Positions 33,418 through 41,963 of a stretch of DNA of 64,000 nt are shown here, in pieces. The translations under genes and the position numbers were made by a program. Numbering within the stretch: the stretch's first letter is position 1; each line of letters opens with the position of its first letter. The notes under the pieces are model-generated. The model was given only the letters and a program-made list of their open reading frames with translations. It searched no databases and had not been told where the DNA came from. This DNA comes from an uncultured Campylobacter sp. (GTDB lineage Bacteria > Campylobacterota > Campylobacteria > Campylobacterales > Campylobacteraceae): positions 1 to 64,000 of the forward strand of contig NZ_CALJPC010000002.1 of assembly GCF_937981295.1 (NCBI RefSeq). Direction: 5' to 3'.

Positions 33418-34110
33418 TCACGAGACGACGCGTATAAGCTCCAAAAACTTCGAGGCGTCCCAGCTTGCTGTGCCCACTAACACCCCGTCGCAACCTCTTA
33501 TCGCGCAAATTTTTGCGATATTTTCGGCATTTACGCTGCCGCCGTAAAGTAGCGGCGCGGGGCTTTTAGCACGCAAGAAATTTAGCATTCTTTCGATCTG
33601 CTCGCACTGCGCGCTTCTGCCCGTGCCGATCGCCCAGACGGGCTCGTAGGCTAGTACTAAGCTCGGATATTTCAGATCGATACCATCAAGCTGTGTCGCT
33701 ACAAACTCCTCGCTGCGGTTTTGCGCAAATGCCACCTCATCCTCGCCGACGCAAAAGACGATGCGCCAGCCGCGTGCTGCGGCAAAACTGAATTTCTCTC
33801 TTATCAGCTCCGCGCTCTCGCCCAAAATAGCGCGCCGCTCGCTGTGTCCGATAAGAACGGTTTTGATATCAAATTCCGCCAGCATATCGCCGCCGATCTC
33901 GCCCGTAAAGCTGCCGTGCGCGGCGGGATAGAAATTCTGAGCGCCTTGAGTGAAATTTTTTACCCCCGTGCAAAATGCGCTAGCAGGAGGAAAAACTAGA
34001 ATTTCATCCTCGCGCGAAATTCCGCCCGATAAGCCTTCATCTAAAGCTTTAGCGTACCGCTCAAAGCTAGCGCGGGTATGGTTACATTTAAGATTCGCTG
34101 CCAGTATCAT
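33418..34110 (-). CDS. tpiA: Triosephosphate isomerase
   Basis: Interconverts DHAP and glyceraldehyde-3-phosphate. N-terminal AANLKCN (Asn/Lys), catalytic His in IGHSERR, catalytic Glu in AYEPVWAIGTG, and the phosphate loop YGGSVN. 230 residues, on the short side as in other Campylobacter. ATG 34110 overlaps the pgk stop (TGATG). Confidence 0.94.
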   Translation of the reverse strand: MILAANLKCNHTRASFERYAKALDEGLSGGISREDEILVFPPASAFCTGVKNFTQGAQNFYPAAHGSFTGEIGGDMLAEFDIKTVLIGHSERRAILGESAELIREKFSFAAARGWRIVFCVGEDEVAFAQNRSEEFVATQLDGIDLKYPSLVLAYEPVWAIGTGRSAQCEQIERMLNFLRAKSPAPLLYGGSVNAENIAKICAIRGCDGVLVGTASWDASKFLELIRVVS

Positions 34111-35318
34111 CACAGCTCCATTTTAGTGGTAAGCACTCGCACGCCCGGCAACTCCTTGCCTTCGATGAGTTCTAAGCTCGCGCCGCCTCCGGTAGAAATA
34201 AAAGTCATATCATCGGCGTTGCCCGCGCGTTCGACGACATCTGCAGTATCGCCACCGCCCACTACGGTCGTGGCGTCGCTATCTGCGATCGCGTGCGATA
34301 TATGTAGGCTGCCACGAGCGAATTTATCGATCTCAAAAACTCCCATCGGTCCGTTCCACCAGATCGTTTGCGCATCGTCTAGGGCTTCTTTAAAAAGCGC
34401 TACGGTCGCAGGTCCGATATCTAGCCCCATCCAATCGCTTGGAATTTCTTGGACGGTAACCTTTTTTGTAACGGCATCTTGCGAGCATTGCGGAGCTGCG
34501 ACGGCATCGACGGGGATATAAATTTTAACCCCAAGCTCTTTGCCGCGGCGCAAGATATTTAGTGCGTCAGATATAAGATCCTCCTCTAAAAGCGAATTAC
34601 CGATATCATATCCGACGGCTTTTAAAAAGGTAAACGCCATGCCGCCTCCGATGATGAGCTTATCGACTTTAGGAAGTAAATTTTTAAGCGCCTGAAGCTT
34701 GCCGCTTACTTTGCTGCCGCCCGTTACGGCTACAAAAGGACGCGCAGGATCTTTAATAAGGTCTTTAGCAAATTTTATCTCTTTTAGCAGCAAAAATCCC
34801 GCCGCTTTGTGTGCCTCATCGTAGAATTTCGTAATCGCTTCTACCGAAGCATGCGCGCGGTGGCATACACCAAAAGCGTCGTTGATATAAAATTCCGCGT
34901 AGCTCGCAAGCCTCTTAGCTAGTGCTTCGTCGTTTTTGCTCTCGCCCTTTTCAAAGCGCAGATTATCCAGCAGAAGCACTTCGCCCTTTTTAAGCGAATT
35001 TACCGCAACTCCAGCTTCCTCGCCCGCGACATCGGAGACAAATTTTATCTCACGCTCCAAAAGCCTAGATAGCCTCTTTACCACAGGCTTTAGGCTAAGT
35101 CTTTCTTCGTATCCGTTTTTCGGGCGTCCTAAGTGGCTGGCTAAAATTACCGCGCAGCCCTCATCTAAGCAATATTTAATAGTAGGGATAGACGAACGGA
35201 TGCGGCGATCGTCCGTAATATTGCAAAACTCATCCATCGGCACGTTAAAATCGCATCTGATAAAAACGCGCGCGCCGTCTTTAAATTTCAAATCTTTAAT
35301 CGAAAGAATTTCGCCCAT
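34110..35318 (-). CDS. pgk: Phosphoglycerate kinase
   Basis: Transfers phosphate between 1,3-bisphosphoglycerate and ADP. FIRCDFNVPMDE, ASHLGRPKNGYEE, AVTGGSKVSGK, WWNGPMGVFE and TVVGGGDTADV are in the usual order. Start at 35318 (MGEILSIKD) with AAGGAAATAAG before it; gives 402 residues. One base separates it from gap. Confidence 0.96.
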   Translation of the reverse strand: MGEILSIKDLKFKDGARVFIRCDFNVPMDEFCNITDDRRIRSSIPTIKYCLDEGCAVILASHLGRPKNGYEERLSLKPVVKRLSRLLEREIKFVSDVAGEEAGVAVNSLKKGEVLLLDNLRFEKGESKNDEALAKRLASYAEFYINDAFGVCHRAHASVEAITKFYDEAHKAAGFLLLKEIKFAKDLIKDPARPFVAVTGGSKVSGKLQALKNLLPKVDKLIIGGGMAFTFLKAVGYDIGNSLLEEDLISDALNILRRGKELGVKIYIPVDAVAAPQCSQDAVTKKVTVQEIPSDWMGLDIGPATVALFKEALDDAQTIWWNGPMGVFEIDKFARGSLHISHAIADSDATTVVGGGDTADVVERAGNADDMTFISTGGGASLELIEGKELPGVRVLTTKMEL

Positions 35319-35319
35319 C

Positions 35320-36324
35320 TTATTTCCTTCTTTTTGCCGCATATAGGGCTAAATCGATGAGGCGCTCGCTATATCCCCACTCGTTGTCATACCAGCTCAT
35401 CACTTTTATCAGATTGCCGTCAATTACCTGCGTGCAGTCGCTAGCTACGATGCTGGAGTATTCTGAGGTACAAAAATCGCTGCTGACGCGACTATCGTCG
35501 TCTACGAGCAAAATTCCTTTCATCTCTTTAGTGGCATAACGGCGGAAAATTTCATTTAGCTCCTCAGCACTCGTCTGCTTGCGCGTTAGCACCGTTAGAT
35601 CAACCATCGATACGTTAGCCACCGGCACGCGCACAGATTGCCCGTGCATCTTACCGCTTAGCTGCGGAAGTACCTTGCTAATCGCTTTTGCCGCGCCCGT
35701 CGTGGTCGGAGCGATATTAAGAGCCGCGGCGCGTGAACGGCGAAAATCCTTGGCTTTTACATCGACTAGACTCTGTCCATGTGTATAGGCGTGAATCGTC
35801 GTCATAAGACCCTTTTCGATACCAAGCTCATCGTCTAAAATTTTTGCAATCGGAGCTAGGCCGTTAGTGGTGCAGCTAGCGTTTGAGATGACGCGCTGTC
35901 CTGCATAAGCGCCCTCATTAACGCCGATTACGAAAGTAGGCGTATCGTCCTTGGCAGGCGCGCTCATTACGACTACGCCGATACCGTTATCTATGAACGG
36001 CTTGCATTTTTCGCTCGTTAAAAACGCACCAGTACATTCAAGCACAGCTTCTGCACCATCGCCCGCAAAATCAAGCTCCGCAGGCTCTCTGGTGGAATAG
36101 ACGCGGATCTTTTTTCCGTCTACGGCTATGCATTCGTCGCTTATAATTTCTACTTTTTTACGAAACTCGCCGTGAACGGTGTCGTATTGAAGCAGGTATC
36201 TCGTAAGCTCGCGCTTAGCGGTATCGTTGATCGCCACAAGCTCTATATCGTCCCTGCTTAGCGCAATTCTAGCCGCGCACCTACCGATCCTTCCAAAGCC
36301 GTTAATTGCGATTTTTACTGCCAT
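35320..36324 (-). CDS. gap: Glyceraldehyde-3-phosphate dehydrogenase
   Basis: First gene of the gap-pgk-tpiA operon. NAD-binding INGFGRIGR, active Cys in SNASCTTNGLAP, His in TIHAYTHGQ, and SWYDNEWGYS at the end. 334 residues; AAGGAGAACCTT precedes the ATG. In an organism family that often lacks phosphofructokinase the operon may serve gluconeogenesis mainly. Confidence 0.97.
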   Translation of the reverse strand: MAVKIAINGFGRIGRCAARIALSRDDIELVAINDTAKRELTRYLLQYDTVHGEFRKKVEIISDECIAVDGKKIRVYSTREPAELDFAGDGAEAVLECTGAFLTSEKCKPFIDNGIGVVVMSAPAKDDTPTFVIGVNEGAYAGQRVISNASCTTNGLAPIAKILDDELGIEKGLMTTIHAYTHGQSLVDVKAKDFRRSRAAALNIAPTTTGAAKAISKVLPQLSGKMHGQSVRVPVANVSMVDLTVLTRKQTSAEELNEIFRRYATKEMKGILLVDDDSRVSSDFCTSEYSSIVASDCTQVIDGNLIKVMSWYDNEWGYSERLIDLALYAAKRRK

Positions 36325-36428
36325 AAGGTTCTCCTTATTTGGGATGTTTTCAGCTGGAATTTTACTAAATTTGGGTTAATCTTTGATTAAATAAAAAGTC
36401 ACGAAATCTAGGATTTACTTTTTGGCTA

Positions 36429-36434
36429 TATAAT
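36429..36434 (+). promoter_or_regulatory. -10 promoter box
   Basis: TATAAT, 33 bases before the ATG of the lipoprotein gene at 36462, followed by a good ribosome-binding site (AAAGGAG). The spacer to gap is divergent, so it must hold promoters for both sides. Confidence 0.55.
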
Positions 36435-36461
36435 TCGCGAACTTTTTTTAAAGGAGAAAAA

Positions 36462-36839
36462 ATGAGACGAATTGTATTCTCGTCATTAGCGGCAATCGCG
36501 ATTTTAAGCGGATGCAACCAACCTAAGGCCGATACGGCTCCGCAGCAAAAGCAAGAGTCTGTAGCGCACACGATCGTATTTCTACTCGGAGATACCGGAG
36601 ATAAGCGCATCAGCCTTAGCTCGAACGATATGTTCGCAACGGGCGTGTTAACCGATGAAAAGGGTAAAAAGCATAATCTCAAACGCGCGGCTTCCGCAAG
36701 CGGCATAATGCTTACGAACGACGAAGGTATCGAGCTTCTTTTCAAACGCGGAGAGGGAGTGTATACACCGGGAAAAGGCAAGAAGGATATTCCGGTAACC
36801 TACACCGAGCACGAGCACAAAAGCGGCGAAATGATGTAG
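36462..36839 (+). CDS. Lipoprotein, MliC-like lysozyme inhibitor candidate
   Basis: 125 residues with a lipoprotein signal peptide ending in LSGC (Cys22 or so). The mature part has LKRAASASGIMLTNDEGIEL followed by KRGEGVYT. This resembles the SASG...Y...G...W..K.GE.. core of the MliC/PliC inhibitors of C-type lysozyme. The match is short and the usual paired cysteines are absent, so the family is a suggestion. Probably anchored in the outer or inner membrane facing the periplasm. Confidence 0.6.
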   Translation: MRRIVFSSLAAIAILSGCNQPKADTAPQQKQESVAHTIVFLLGDTGDKRISLSSNDMFATGVLTDEKGKKHNLKRAASASGIMLTNDEGIELLFKRGEGVYTPGKGKKDIPVTYTEHEHKSGEMM

Positions 36840-36869
36840 CCGCGGCAGGGTTAAATTTAAGCGCCCTAA

Positions 36870-37000
36870 AAAGCGAATTAAATTTAACCCCTCGTTTCTG
36901 CTTCTTTATCCATAGCGAAATTTAACTCTCGTTTCGATCTCTTTGATCTGCGATGATATTTAACCTTTTATTTTCGCTTCTTTCATCTACGCAAATTTAG
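36870..37000. repeat. Degenerate tandem repeats
   Basis: Three unequal units beginning AAATTTAAC/ATTTAAC and continuing as CTCGTTT...CTTCTTT..CC/ATC follow one another at about 40-46 base steps (starts near 36874, 36920 and 36958). The 36840-37204 spacer holds no gene I can support. Confidence 0.3.
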
Positions 37001-37204
37001 CTTTTTTGCAAATTTGAGCTTGCATGCGTTAAAAAACAAGTCCCTAAATCCCTAAATTTTACGAAATATCCACTTGATCTGCGCTTTACCAGCGAATTTC
37101 TTGATCTTCAACCGAATTTCACTTCAAATTCGCTAAACTGCGCTGAAATTTTAGCAGACCGGTGCAAATACGGCGTAAAATAGATCATTTAGCGAGATTG
37201 CCGC

Positions 37205-37648
37205 ATGGATAGCATTAAATTTTACCTAAACGATTACGATATGAAAGGCGAAGGCCTTACCAAAGTCGTCGTTACGATAAACGATAAGCCCCTGCTTGAG
37301 CTGATTAGGCAGCGCGAGCGAAGCTTTGCGGCAAAGGACGGGCAAGCTAGCGTCGCAGGAGGCTACGCCTACTTAAGCTTGATCGATTTTGAGGAGCTAT
37401 TTTTACGCGCGGCGCTTGAGGCTGATTTGGCGCAAGATGAGCAGGATGTCGTCCTACTGGGCTGTCCGTGCGGGATCTGGAGCTGCTGGTATCTCGCGCT
37501 TAAGATTAAATTTGAAGAAAACGCGGTTAAATTTACCGACTTTAAAAACCCGCGCCGCAAAGATTGGCAGTATGGGCTTGAGTTTAAATTTGACCGCGTG
37601 AGATTTGTGAGTGAAATTTCCAAAATTGCCTCTTTTGATAAGCTCTGA
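37205..37648 (+). CDS. Hypothetical protein with a LLGCPCG...CW motif
   Basis: 147 residues, soluble. The core VVLLGCPCGIWSCWYLALKI followed by FTDFKNPRRKDWQYG resembles a scattered family of small proteins with 'LL.C.CG..GCW.L...I......W..F.Q..R..W.Y'. Their function is not known to me. It stands alone, convergent with the barstar gene downstream, with a weak ribosome-binding site. The three cysteines could bind a metal. Confidence 0.6.
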   Translation: MDSIKFYLNDYDMKGEGLTKVVVTINDKPLLELIRQRERSFAAKDGQASVAGGYAYLSLIDFEELFLRAALEADLAQDEQDVVLLGCPCGIWSCWYLALKIKFEENAVKFTDFKNPRRKDWQYGLEFKFDRVRFVSEISKIASFDKL

Positions 37649-37751
37649 AATTCGGCAAAATTTAACGGCGCGATCGAAACTGCGGCGAAATAAACTCGTT
37701 TTAGGCTCGGTAAAATTTGGCTTTGAAGCCATAATAAGCTGCCGCGCAAGC

Positions 37752-38033
37752 TCATAAGATTAAAATTTTCGCCTTGCCGCTGCGCAATACATCCAGCAAA
37801 ATATCATAAAATTTACCCAGCCTTAGCTTTAAAATTCCGCCCCTTTTGATAATCACGAAGACCTGTCCGCCCCGCTCGCCCAGCGCGTCATAGAGCGCGT
37901 CTAAATTTGCGACGTATTCGGGCTCGAAATTTAGCGCTGCGGCAAACAGCGCGAAAATTTGATCTTTGCGTCTGATCTTTGCGCCGTCGATGATGATCTT
38001 TGCGCCGCGGCACGTTTTAAAATTTAAACTCAT
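37752..38033 (-). CDS. Barstar-family ribonuclease inhibitor
   Basis: 93 residues with the barstar fold signature. IIIDGAKIRRKDQIF gives the first strand and helix, and PEYVANLDALYDAL matches barstar's PEYYGENLDALWDCL. Both Asp that plug the barnase active site (Asp35 and Asp39 of barstar) are conserved, as is Tyr29. A final strand AKILIL closes the fold. The ATG overlaps the stop of the RNase gene (ATGA), so inhibitor and enzyme are translationally coupled. Cytoplasmic, no signal peptide. Confidence 0.88.
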   Translation of the reverse strand: MSLNFKTCRGAKIIIDGAKIRRKDQIFALFAAALNFEPEYVANLDALYDALGERGGQVFVIIKRGGILKLRLGKFYDILLDVLRSGKAKILIL

Positions 38034-38773
38034 TGCACGCGCTCGAAGCTTTCGTAATGATCGGCGGTGTAGAAGATCAGGCCGTCATTTGAAAATATCA
38101 GCCGCTTCGCGCCGCGCGCGCCGCCGCGATACTCGATATCGCACTCGCGCCAAGTCCGTCCCTTTTTATCAGGCAATCTGCGCTCGAAATTGCCGAAGCG
38201 GTCGCCGCCGATGCTCTTGCCGCGCGCGTATCGCCACAGATCGCCGCCCTGCCAGCCAAGCTCGCCCGCCTGCTTTTTCGTGATAAAATTTTGCGGCAAA
38301 GTGCCCGTACGGCGGATATGAGCGCTCACGCACTCCCTGCTTATGCAGGGCTCGTCCGAGGGCTGATTTTTAGAATTTACGTCCGGATTTCGCGAGTTCG
38401 AAGCTTCATAATCTGCGCTGTGCCGCCTATGGACATCCGCCTCGTCTTTAGAATCTGTCGCGGCGGGCTCGTTTTCTCGCGGATGAGATTTTAAATCTCC
38501 TAGGTCTGCCTCGCGCTCTGCTTCGCCGTCTGCGTTTCTTGCGCCGCTCTCATCTTTTGCACCGACGCTACTTGCGGGATTTTCGGAGTTTGAAATTTCT
38601 CGATCGGAGCCGCGTTTAAGATCTTGCGCGCCGCTTTTACGAGAAGCGGCATCCAGTGTTTTGGAGGTAAAAACCCGCTCATCTTTAGCCGTAGAGCCGC
38701 GCGAATTGGAGATGAAATTTAGCACCAAAAGAAGTGCTGCGAAAATTGCGAGCGGGATCAGCTTTTTTGCCAC
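38030..38773 (-). CDS. Barnase-like ribonuclease, membrane-anchored or secreted
   Basis: 247 residues, GTG start after AAAGAGG. Residues 1-24 are a signal/anchor helix (KKLIPLAIFAALLLVLNF). Residues 25-142 are a charged low-complexity linker. Residues about 143-247 align with barnase: LPQNFITKKQAGELGW, GKSIGGDRFGNFERRLP, GRTWRECDIEY, GARGAKRLIFSNDGLIF and TADHYESF. The catalytic set is complete: Lys166 (barnase Lys27), Glu210 (Glu73), Arg220 (Arg83), Arg224 (Arg87), His239 (His102). It should cut RNA after purines. It lies 2 bases after dedA and overlaps the barstar gene, giving a self-protected secreted toxin or extracellular nuclease unit. Confidence 0.92.
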   Translation of the reverse strand: MAKKLIPLAIFAALLLVLNFISNSRGSTAKDERVFTSKTLDAASRKSGAQDLKRGSDREISNSENPASSVGAKDESGARNADGEAEREADLGDLKSHPRENEPAATDSKDEADVHRRHSADYEASNSRNPDVNSKNQPSDEPCISRECVSAHIRRTGTLPQNFITKKQAGELGWQGGDLWRYARGKSIGGDRFGNFERRLPDKKGRTWRECDIEYRGGARGAKRLIFSNDGLIFYTADHYESFERVQ

Positions 38774-38775
38774 CG

Positions 38776-39339
38776 CTAGCCTCTTTTACGCGTGGCGAAG
38801 CGAAAATAGAGCACGATCGCCGCTACTATCGCGCCTAGAGCCAGCGGAGCGATCCACGGCGCGTCCTTGATATGCATATAGAGCTCGCGCACGAAATCAC
38901 CCGCGTAGTAGCTCAGTAGCCCTACCACAAGCGCCCAAATGAGCGAGCTTACGGCATTGATGACGCTAAATTTTAAAAACGAATATTTTGTGATACCAAT
39001 CGCGATCGGTACGAGGGTTTTGAGGCCGTAGATAAATTTTTTAATCAAAATGATACGGTCGCCATATTTACGAAACAAAATCTGCGCCAGAGCGAGGTTT
39101 CGGCGCTGTTTGCGCAGATACGGCATGATCTCTTTTTTATTGTAGCGGCTTACTAAAAACAGCCCAGAATCGCCTATAAAGTTCGATATGCAGGCGATTA
39201 CGATGCATAAGACGATATTGAGCTCGCCGGCCGAGCTTAGCACGCCCGCTGCCGCAAGCGCCAAAAATCCTCCGCCCAGCGAATACAAAAACAGTATCAG
39301 ATACCCCCACGTATGGAGGTTTGCAAACATCGATTCCAT
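38776..39339 (-). CDS. DedA-family membrane protein
   Basis: 187 residues, 4-5 membrane helices. The DedA/VTT core is visible: NFIGDSGLFLVSRY, then LFRKYGDRIILIKKFIYGLKTLVPIAIGI, where Campylobacter members place the conserved Arg/Lys and Pro residues. DedA proteins recycle or flip polyprenyl-phosphate or phospholipid. It is the first gene of a three-gene run with the RNase and barstar; why it is linked to them is unclear. Confidence 0.85.
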   Translation of the reverse strand: MESMFANLHTWGYLILFLYSLGGGFLALAAAGVLSSAGELNIVLCIVIACISNFIGDSGLFLVSRYNKKEIMPYLRKQRRNLALAQILFRKYGDRIILIKKFIYGLKTLVPIAIGITKYSFLKFSVINAVSSLIWALVVGLLSYYAGDFVRELYMHIKDAPWIAPLALGAIVAAIVLYFRFATRKRG

Positions 39340-39817
39340 CGAATCCTTTCATTAGATCGTATAAAATTCTAAAAAATTTGACTAAAACAGCTTTAAAATT
39401 CAGTGCGAAAACTTCACTCCAACGTCCCACGACGCCACTTGATTTTGTTGCGACATTAAATTAAAATTCCGAGCAGCTGTCGCAAAATATAAAATTTCGC
39501 CGCAAAATATTAAGCGAAATTCTAAAATAAAATTTCTAGCATCAAGTAAAATCACCGCAAAATTTAGCGGTAAAATTTTGCGACTATAAATTTAATGACA
39601 AAATTTCGACTTCTTTAGAATTCAAAGCAACTTGCGAATTACGCAGGATCTACGCGATATCTTCAAATGCCTCCCACCCCGCGAATTGCAATAAAATTAC
39701 GCACCTAAGTCTATTATTATGCAGAAATCACGCGAGCAAAATTCCAAGCCGCTAATAAAACGCCCATAAAGCAAAATTTTTCGCTAAGCTATGCGCCTTA
39801 GCATTTCTAGCTAAATT
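39340..39817. other. Intergenic region without a supported gene
   Basis: 478 bases, AT-rich, dense in AAATTT/AAAATTTT words (for example around 39480-39620). No frame with a ribosome-binding site is convincing. It must contain the dedA promoter. Confidence 0.5.
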
Positions 39818-40399
39818 TTACTCATCTGCGCCGATTACTCGCATCAAAAGCGCATAGCCCTCGGTATTTGGATCAAAAGCGCGATCGTTTTTGGTCTCCA
39901 GCACCGAACCGCCCAGGCTCACGCCCGCAAACAGCCCGCCTTTATTCGTAAAGACGTACATATCTTGATTTAGCACATCTAAAGAGCCAGAATCGGCGCT
40001 GTAGTTACCTGCAACTGCCGTAGCGTCGCCCGAAAGCGTGATTTGGGAATTTCGCATTTTTTGGATTACATCATCATGCATTACGAAAATGACTAGATAA
40101 TTATCCTCATAGCCGATCTGAAGTCCTACGCTAGCGCTGCTGATCTCAGCACCGCTTACACTATGCGCGCCGTCGTTATTGTAGATAATGATCCCCTCGC
40201 CATACATTCCGCCTATGATGAAGCCCAGCTTTTTGACGCTCGGAAAGATCACGATCGCGCGGGCTTGTTGCGCTAGATATTTGTACTGCGAGTTTGTGCG
40301 CATCACCGACGAATAGGCACTCGCGCTATCAATGATGAGCTCATCCTCGGCAAATGCCGCGCTAAAAAGCAAAAATAAAGCGATTATAAATTTTTTCAT
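39818..40399 (-). CDS. SYLF-domain (Ysc84-type) periplasmic protein
   Basis: 193 residues with a signal peptide (KKFIIALFLLFSAAFA). The SYLF/lipid-binding domain follows: IVIFPSVKKLGFIIGGMYGEG, IGYEDNYLVIFVM, GDATAVAGNYSA and GLFAGVSLGGSVLETKNDR are its usual blocks. Such proteins bind phospholipids; the bacterial role is poorly known. It starts 10 bases after the rny stop on the same strand. Confidence 0.9.
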   Translation of the reverse strand: MKKFIIALFLLFSAAFAEDELIIDSASAYSSVMRTNSQYKYLAQQARAIVIFPSVKKLGFIIGGMYGEGIIIYNNDGAHSVSGAEISSASVGLQIGYEDNYLVIFVMHDDVIQKMRNSQITLSGDATAVAGNYSADSGSLDVLNQDMYVFTNKGGLFAGVSLGGSVLETKNDRAFDPNTEGYALLMRVIGADE

Positions 40400-40409
40400 T
40401 TCATACTCC

Positions 40410-41963
40410 TTATTTGGCTATCTCGACCGCGCGAAGCTCGCGTATGACGTTAACCTTGATCTCGCCTGGGAATTGAACCTTGTCTTGGATATCAGAGGCG
40501 ATCTCTTTAGCGACCAAAACCGCCTCGTCGTCGTTCATAAGCTTGGCGTTTGCGATGACGCGAATCTCGCGACCTGCGTTGATCGCGTAGGCTTGCTTGA
40601 CGCCGGTTTTACTCATCGCGATCGCTTCGATGTCGCTAACGCGCTTTAGATAGCTCTCTAGCACCTCTCGTCTAGCGCCCGGGCGCGCAGCACTTAGCGC
40701 GTCTGCGGCACAGACTGCAGCGCTCTCCACGCTGGTAGCCTCCTCGTGACCGTGGTGGGCGTAGATAGCGTTTATCACCACCGGATGCTCTTTGTAGCGG
40801 CGGCAAACCTCGGCGCCAAGATCTACGTGCGAACCCTCGTATTCGTGAGTTAGCGCCTTGCCGATATCGTGAAGTAGGCCCGCTCGCTTGGCCAGCTTTT
40901 GATCTCCGCCCGTTTCTGCGGCGATGATGCCCGCAAGATGTGCGACCTCAAGGCTGTGCGCAAGGGCGTTCTGCCCGTAGCTGGCGCGAAATTTAAGCTT
41001 GCCGATGAGTTTTAAAATTTCGGGGTGAATTTTGCTAAGACCTAGATCCATTACGATATTTTCGCCCTCTTCGGCGATACTAGCTTCAAATTCGTCGCTT
41101 ACTTTTTTGTAGATGTCCTCGATGCGCGCAGGCTGAATTCTGCCATCCTCGATAAGCGTTTCGATGACGCGAACGGCGATGGCGCGACGGTAGAGGTTGT
41201 GAGAGCTTACGATGATCGCATTCGGGGTATCGTCGATGATGACGTCCACGCCAAGAGTCATCTCAAGCGCCTTTATGTTGCGCCCCTCCTTGCCGATGAT
41301 GCGGCCTTTAAGCTCGTCATTTTTGATATTTACGACATTGATAAGTCGCTCCGCCGCAAATTCGCCCGCAAAGCGCGACGTAGCCTGCGCCAAAATATAA
41401 TTTGCCTTTTTTCGCGCCTCTTTTTTGGCTTCTTCTTCATATTTTCGCACGATGTGAGCGATGTCGGTGCGGCTTTGCTCCTCGACCTTCTTAAGCACCT
41501 GCGCGCGCGCCTCGTCCTGCGTAAAGCCCGCCACGCGCTCCAAAACTTTAAGCGCTTCGGCTAGCTTCTCTTCATAGCTTTTCTTTAAATTCGAACCCTC
41601 TTCGTAGAGGAATTTCGCCTCTTTTTTGGCGCTTTCGAGCTCTTTTTTGCTGTCTTTTAAAATTTCTTGCTCGGTTAGAAGCGCGTGCTCCTTTTTGCCG
41701 AGCTCGTCAAATTTAACGTTAAATTCCTTCTGCAGTTTGCTTGCCTTATCTTCGTATTTTTTCTTAGCTTCAAACTCCGCTTCCTGCACCGAAATTTTAG
41801 AATTTCGCAAGATGCCCTCGGCTTCAAATTCTATAGCTTTGGCTTTGGCTTTGGCTTGTTCGACGAAGAAATCGTAATTGGCGTTATTGATCTTTCTAGC
41901 TACTAAGTATCCTATGCCAGCGCCCACCGCAAGAGCGCACAAGGCGATTAAAATCTCTATCAT
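40410..41963 (-). CDS. rny: Ribonuclease Y
   Basis: Endoribonuclease that starts mRNA decay. An N-terminal membrane helix (LIALCALAVGAGIGYLVA) is followed by a long coiled coil, the KH domain (RIIGKEGRNIKALEMTLGVD) and the HD domain with LLHDIGKALTHEYEGSHVDLG. 517 residues. GAGGAAAG precedes the ATG, which lies inside the end of the cyclo-ligase gene (68-base overlap). Confidence 0.95.
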   Translation of the reverse strand: MIEILIALCALAVGAGIGYLVARKINNANYDFFVEQAKAKAKAIEFEAEGILRNSKISVQEAEFEAKKKYEDKASKLQKEFNVKFDELGKKEHALLTEQEILKDSKKELESAKKEAKFLYEEGSNLKKSYEEKLAEALKVLERVAGFTQDEARAQVLKKVEEQSRTDIAHIVRKYEEEAKKEARKKANYILAQATSRFAGEFAAERLINVVNIKNDELKGRIIGKEGRNIKALEMTLGVDVIIDDTPNAIIVSSHNLYRRAIAVRVIETLIEDGRIQPARIEDIYKKVSDEFEASIAEEGENIVMDLGLSKIHPEILKLIGKLKFRASYGQNALAHSLEVAHLAGIIAAETGGDQKLAKRAGLLHDIGKALTHEYEGSHVDLGAEVCRRYKEHPVVINAIYAHHGHEEATSVESAAVCAADALSAARPGARREVLESYLKRVSDIEAIAMSKTGVKQAYAINAGREIRVIANAKLMNDDEAVLVAKEIASDIQDKVQFPGEIKVNVIRELRAVEIAK

